The notes beneath the pieces are model-generated. The model worked only from the letters and a program-made list of their open reading frames with translations. It was not told the DNA's origin and did no database searches. From Deltaproteobacteria bacterium (GTDB lineage Bacteria; Myxococcota_A; Polyangia; Polyangiales; Ga0077539), in contig JADJAE010000045.1 in assembly GCA_016704445.1 (NCBI GenBank), forward strand, positions 1-64,000: a stretch of 64,000 nucleotides of DNA, written 5' to 3'. Position 1 is the stretch's first letter, and each line of letters starts with the position of its first letter. Position numbers and translations under genes: made by a program. Shown here piece by piece: positions 61,329-64,000 of this stretch.

Positions 61329-62012
61329 TCAGCGAACCAGGATCACGCCCGCCATGCTCGGCTGGTGGAAGTTGCAGTAGTAGGGGTAGATCCCCGGCGT
61401 CGCGAAGGTGAAGGACACCGAGCTGCCGGAGTCGGTGTTGGCGATCGGGTTCGGGGTGGCGCCGGTTCCGGACTGGCTCGGAGCCACGCCGGTGCGGAGC
61501 GGATGGCTGGTGAACGGGCCCGAGAAGTTCACCATCTGGCCCGCCGAGATGATCATGCACCTGGGGCTGTAGGCGGAGCCGACCACCCCGCCGAAGGTCA
61601 CGCTGCGCTCGCCCGTGGTCCTGCGGTCGACGTACATCGCCTCGGTGCATCCATGGATCTCCATGAGCGCCGCGCCCGCGTCGGTGGCGGAGCCCGTGTC
61701 CGTCACGGTGCCCGCGTCGGTGGTGGAGCCCGCGTCGGTGGTGGAGCCGGTGTCCGTCACGGTGCCCGCGTCGGTGGTGGTGCCCGAGTCGGTGGTCGTG
61801 CCGGTGTCCGTGGCGGTGCCGGTGTCCGTCACGGTGCCCGCGTCGGTGGTCGTTCCGGTGTCCGTGGTCGTTCCGGTGTCCGTGGCGGTGCCGGTGTCGA
61901 CGATGGCGCCGGTGTCGGTGGCGGCGTCCGTCACGGGGGCGGGGTCGTCGCTGCAACCCGCCATCATGCCGGCCATAAGAAGAGCGGATCCAAGAATGAA
62001 GTTCGTACGCAT
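61329..62012 (-). CDS. Cupredoxin (plastocyanin-like) lipoprotein with TDTG repeats
   Basis: 227 residues from ATG 62012 (MRTNFILGSALLMAGMMAGC, lipobox AGMMAGC). A linker of about 17 (T)TDTG/TDAG pentapeptides or so is followed by a small beta domain. The blue-copper ligands are visible: His in FTSHPLRTG, then Cys, His and Met in the C-terminal loop YYCNFHQPSMAGVILV (Cys-x2-His-x3-Met, the plastocyanin/azurin-like spacing). It would shuttle electrons at the outer membrane or periplasm. It ends 8 bp from the convergent Cys-rich gene. Intact. Confidence 0.85.
   Translation of the reverse strand: MRTNFILGSALLMAGMMAGCSDDPAPVTDAATDTGAIVDTGTATDTGTTTDTGTTTDAGTVTDTGTATDTGTTTDSGTTTDAGTVTDTGSTTDAGSTTDAGTVTDTGSATDAGAALMEIHGCTEAMYVDRRTTGERSVTFGGVVGSAYSPRCMIISAGQMVNFSGPFTSHPLRTGVAPSQSGTGATPNPIANTDSGSSVSFTFATPGIYPYYCNFHQPSMAGVILVR
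61678..61930. repeat. TDTG/TDAG-coding tandem repeats
   Basis: An 18-bp or 15-bp unit with GTGTCCGT-GGTCGT or CGTGTCGGT on the plus strand recurs about 14-17 times, encoding the Thr/Asp/Gly-rich linker of the cupredoxin lipoprotein. In-frame units so length variation is tolerated. Confidence 0.8.
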
Positions 62013-62152
62013 CGGTGATCTCTCCGTGAGCGTCGGGTCCCTCCCGGCGCTGCTCGGCGGCATATCTACCGCAGTTCTCCCCGCGCTGAGCATTCGTCGA
62101 CGGAGGGCGCATGACCTCCGGCGTCCTCGTCGCTTCTCTCCCGAAGAGTCGC

Positions 62153-64000
62153 TCAGCGATCGGGCTTCGCCTCGATGGTGTCGAGGTAGGCCTTCAGGTC
62201 GCTGGCGTTGATGGGCTTGGGCAGCAGGGTGACGCCGGTGAAGGAGCGGGTCAGCTCGAGCGCGTCGGGCCCGGCCCGCCCGGTGGCCAGGAGCACCGGC
62301 ACGTCGGGTTGAAGAGAACGGATGCGGGGGAGGGCGCCGCGGCCGCCCAGGCCGGGCATGTTCATGTCGAGGATGACCACGTCGGGCGATGATCCTCGCT
62401 TCAGGCAATCGAGGGCCTCCTCGCCGCTGCCGACCAGGACCACGCGGTGGCCCTGCGCGCGGAGCACCGGCCCCATGGAGTCACGGATCAGCTCGTCGTC
62501 GTCCACAAGCAGGACTTCCAGGCTGCGGCCGTTGCCCTCCTGCTTCGACGGCGCGGGCGCCTCGTCCTCGGGCTCCTCGCCCTCGCAGGAGGGCAGCCGC
62601 ACGAGCACCCGGGTGCCCTTCCCCGTCTCGCTCTGGATCGTCAGGGTTCCGCGGTGGGCCTTCATGGTGTTGTAGGCCATGGAGAGCCCGAGGCCGGTGC
62701 CCTTGCCGTGGGACTTGGTGGTGAAGAAGGGGTCCATCGCCTTGTCGAGGACCTCCCTGGGCATCCCGATGCCGGAGTCGACGATCTCCAGCTCGATCCA
62801 TCCGGGCTCGGCGTTGCGGGTGCGGAGGGTGAGGGTGCCGCCGTGCGGCATGGCGTCGATGGCGTTGACGCAGAGGTTCATCAGCGCGTGGATCAGGGCG
62901 GTGGAGTCGCCCCGGATGGGCCGCAGGTCATCCGCGAGGTCGAGGGAGAAGCGCACCTGGGCCAGGGTGGTGCGCTCCAGCAGCAGCACCTCCTCCAGCA
63001 CCAGGGCGTTGAGGTTCAGCACCTTCACCTCGGAGAGGTCGTGGCGGGCGAGGCCCAGCAGCCGACGGACCATGTCTCCGCCGCGCTGGCAGGCCCTGGT
63101 GATGGTCGCGAAGGCCTCCTGGGCGGGGCTGCCTGGGGGCTCCATCGCCTCGTGCGCGGAGGCCAGCATCAGGATGGAGCCGAGGACGTTGTTCATGTCG
63201 TGGGCCACGCCGCCCGCGAGGCTCCCGAGGCTGTCCATCTTCTGCGACTGGCTGAGCTGCCGCTCGAGCTGGGAGCGCTCCTCCTCGGCCTGCTTGCGGT
63301 CGTTGATGACGTCGAAGATCGCCGCGAAGTGACCCGGCATCGGCCGGTAGACCGAGATGGAGAACCACAGCTTGAGGGCGTTGCGGTAGACCTCGAAGCG
63401 CTCCGGGACCCCGGTGCGCACCACGCGCTCGTAGTGATCGAGCAAGTCGGGGTCCGCCTCGCGGATGCCGGGGACGACCTCGGAGACCCTTCGGCCCACG
63501 ACGTTCTTCAGGCCGGTCTGGTCGCCGAACGACTGGTTGACCTCGACGTAGATGAAGTCATCCGCCACGCCGTCCTTGAAGACCAGGCGACAGAGGGCGA
63601 AGCCCTGGGCCATGTTGTTGAACAGGGCCCGGAAGTGGCTCTCGCTCTGGCGGACGGCGTTCTCGGCCTCCACCCGATCGGAGATGTCCCTGGAGTTGAC
63701 CACCACCGCGCTGATGGAGGGGTTGTCGAGCAGGTTGACCCCGACGGCCTCCATCCAGATCCACGCCCCATCCTTGTGGGCATATCGGTAACGGACCCGG
63801 ACGGGCACGCCCGGGTGGGCGAGGCCGCGCTGGAAGACCTCCGCCACCAGCGGGGCGTCCTCGGGGTGGATGAACTCGAAGGTGCTGCGACCATCGAACT
63901 CCTCCGGGGCGAAGCCGTGGAGGCGCTGCGCCGCTGGGGAATTGTAGAGCAGCTTCCCATCCCCATCGAGGAGGCTGAGGATGTCCCAGGAGTAGTCGAG
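62153..64000 (-). CDS. Hybrid sensor histidine kinase (C-terminal 616 residues; continues past window)
   Basis: The frame runs open to the right edge (LDYSWDILSLLDGDGKLLYN), so the start is outside. Order: PAS domain (to about 63680), a second PAS (RALFNNMAQGFALCRLVFKDG, VNQSFGDQTGLKNVVGRRVSEV), HisKA with SLAGGVAHDMNNVLGSILM (phospho-His), HATPase with HALMNLCVNAIDAMPHGG (N box), DSGIGMP (G1) and GKGTGLGLSMAYNTMKAHRG (G2), and a C-terminal receiver (LLVDDDELIRDSM, VVILDMNMPGLGGRGALPRI with the phospho-Asp, LLPKPINASDLKAYL). No frame break seen. Cytosolic as far as visible; the signal is unknown. Confidence 0.93.
   Translation of the reverse strand, partial: LDYSWDILSLLDGDGKLLYNSPAAQRLHGFAPEEFDGRSTFEFIHPEDAPLVAEVFQRGLAHPGVPVRVRYRYAHKDGAWIWMEAVGVNLLDNPSISAVVVNSRDISDRVEAENAVRQSESHFRALFNNMAQGFALCRLVFKDGVADDFIYVEVNQSFGDQTGLKNVVGRRVSEVVPGIREADPDLLDHYERVVRTGVPERFEVYRNALKLWFSISVYRPMPGHFAAIFDVINDRKQAEEERSQLERQLSQSQKMDSLGSLAGGVAHDMNNVLGSILMLASAHEAMEPPGSPAQEAFATITRACQRGGDMVRRLLGLARHDLSEVKVLNLNALVLEEVLLLERTTLAQVRFSLDLADDLRPIRGDSTALIHALMNLCVNAIDAMPHGGTLTLRTRNAEPGWIELEIVDSGIGMPREVLDKAMDPFFTTKSHGKGTGLGLSMAYNTMKAHRGTLTIQSETGKGTRVLVRLPSCEGEEPEDEAPAPSKQEGNGRSLEVLLVDDDELIRDSMGPVLRAQGHRVVLVGSGEEALDCLKRGSSPDVVILDMNMPGLGGRGALPRIRSLQPDVPVLLATGRAGPDALELTRSFTGVTLLPKPINASDLKAYLDTIEAKPDR

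Overview
The window is very GC-rich (roughly 70 % or more by eye) and reads like chromosome from a myxobacterium (Myxococcota, probably Polyangia, Sandaracinaceae/Haliangium-like). The grounds are codon use, MYXO-CTERM-like tails (Cys/Gly, hydrophobic segment, Arg cluster), giant TPR proteins, eukaryote-like Ser/Thr kinases with a C-terminal membrane anchor, Cys-rich 'CGACG..C..G.VC' lipoproteins, and many lipoproteins with low-complexity linkers. The taxonomic placement is inference; no rRNA or marker alignment could be run.

Layout. (1) 1-1.9 kb: the 5' end of an AAA/ABC-type ATPase gene cut by the window edge, then a decayed IS91-type transposase carrying an inverted array of 45-bp repeats. 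(2) 1.9-16 kb: a long minus-strand block, in transcription order tatT-dctP (TRAP solute receptor with its TPR lipoprotein), grpE-dnaK, a LysM/M15-type peptidase, a tandem AAA ATPase, a long lipoprotein with a MYXO-CTERM-like tail, an SRPBCC protein and two unknown proteins. (3) 16-24.4 kb: two small secreted proteins including a matrixin protease, a membrane-anchored unknown, an inositol-monophosphatase-type enzyme, a Spo0M-like protein, a class II aldolase, and a plsB-like acyltransferase translationally coupled to gpsA. (4) 24.5-29.8 kb: a fused, permuted aconitase/isopropylmalate-dehydratase-type protein, an AraC regulator, OsmC, and the rplU-rpmA operon. (5) 30-41.5 kb: FG-GAP lipoprotein, Tat-exported flavin amine oxidase, cytochrome c, a J-like/TPR protein beside a zinc-ribbon Ser/Thr kinase, YceI, a Ycf46-like AAA ATPase and an XRE regulator. 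(6) 41.5-57 kb: a ~2,590-residue TPR protein, a second Ser/Thr kinase, and a ~1,880-residue lipoprotein with about 35 copies of an 8-cysteine 43-residue repeat. (7) 57-64 kb: prfC, a lipoprotein resembling FAM20-type secreted kinases, a Cys-rich secreted protein, a cupredoxin lipoprotein, and a hybrid histidine kinase cut by the right edge.

Sequence quality matters for reading this annotation. Many otherwise well-formed genes, including dnaK, grpE and the aconitase, are broken by one-base frameshifts that restore good protein homology when corrected. I treat these as probable consensus errors and give whole-gene spans; each entry says where the breaks are. Genes from about 26.5 to 41.5 kb and from 57 to 64 kb are almost all intact.

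Common themes are envelope and surface proteins (at least ten lipoproteins or secreted proteins), eukaryote-like signalling (two Ser/Thr kinases, one FAM20-like kinase candidate, one hybrid histidine kinase), and several starts that appear to be leaderless or nearly so, with a TTGAC-like box, an 18-bp spacer, and a -10 box ending 8-11 nt before the start codon.
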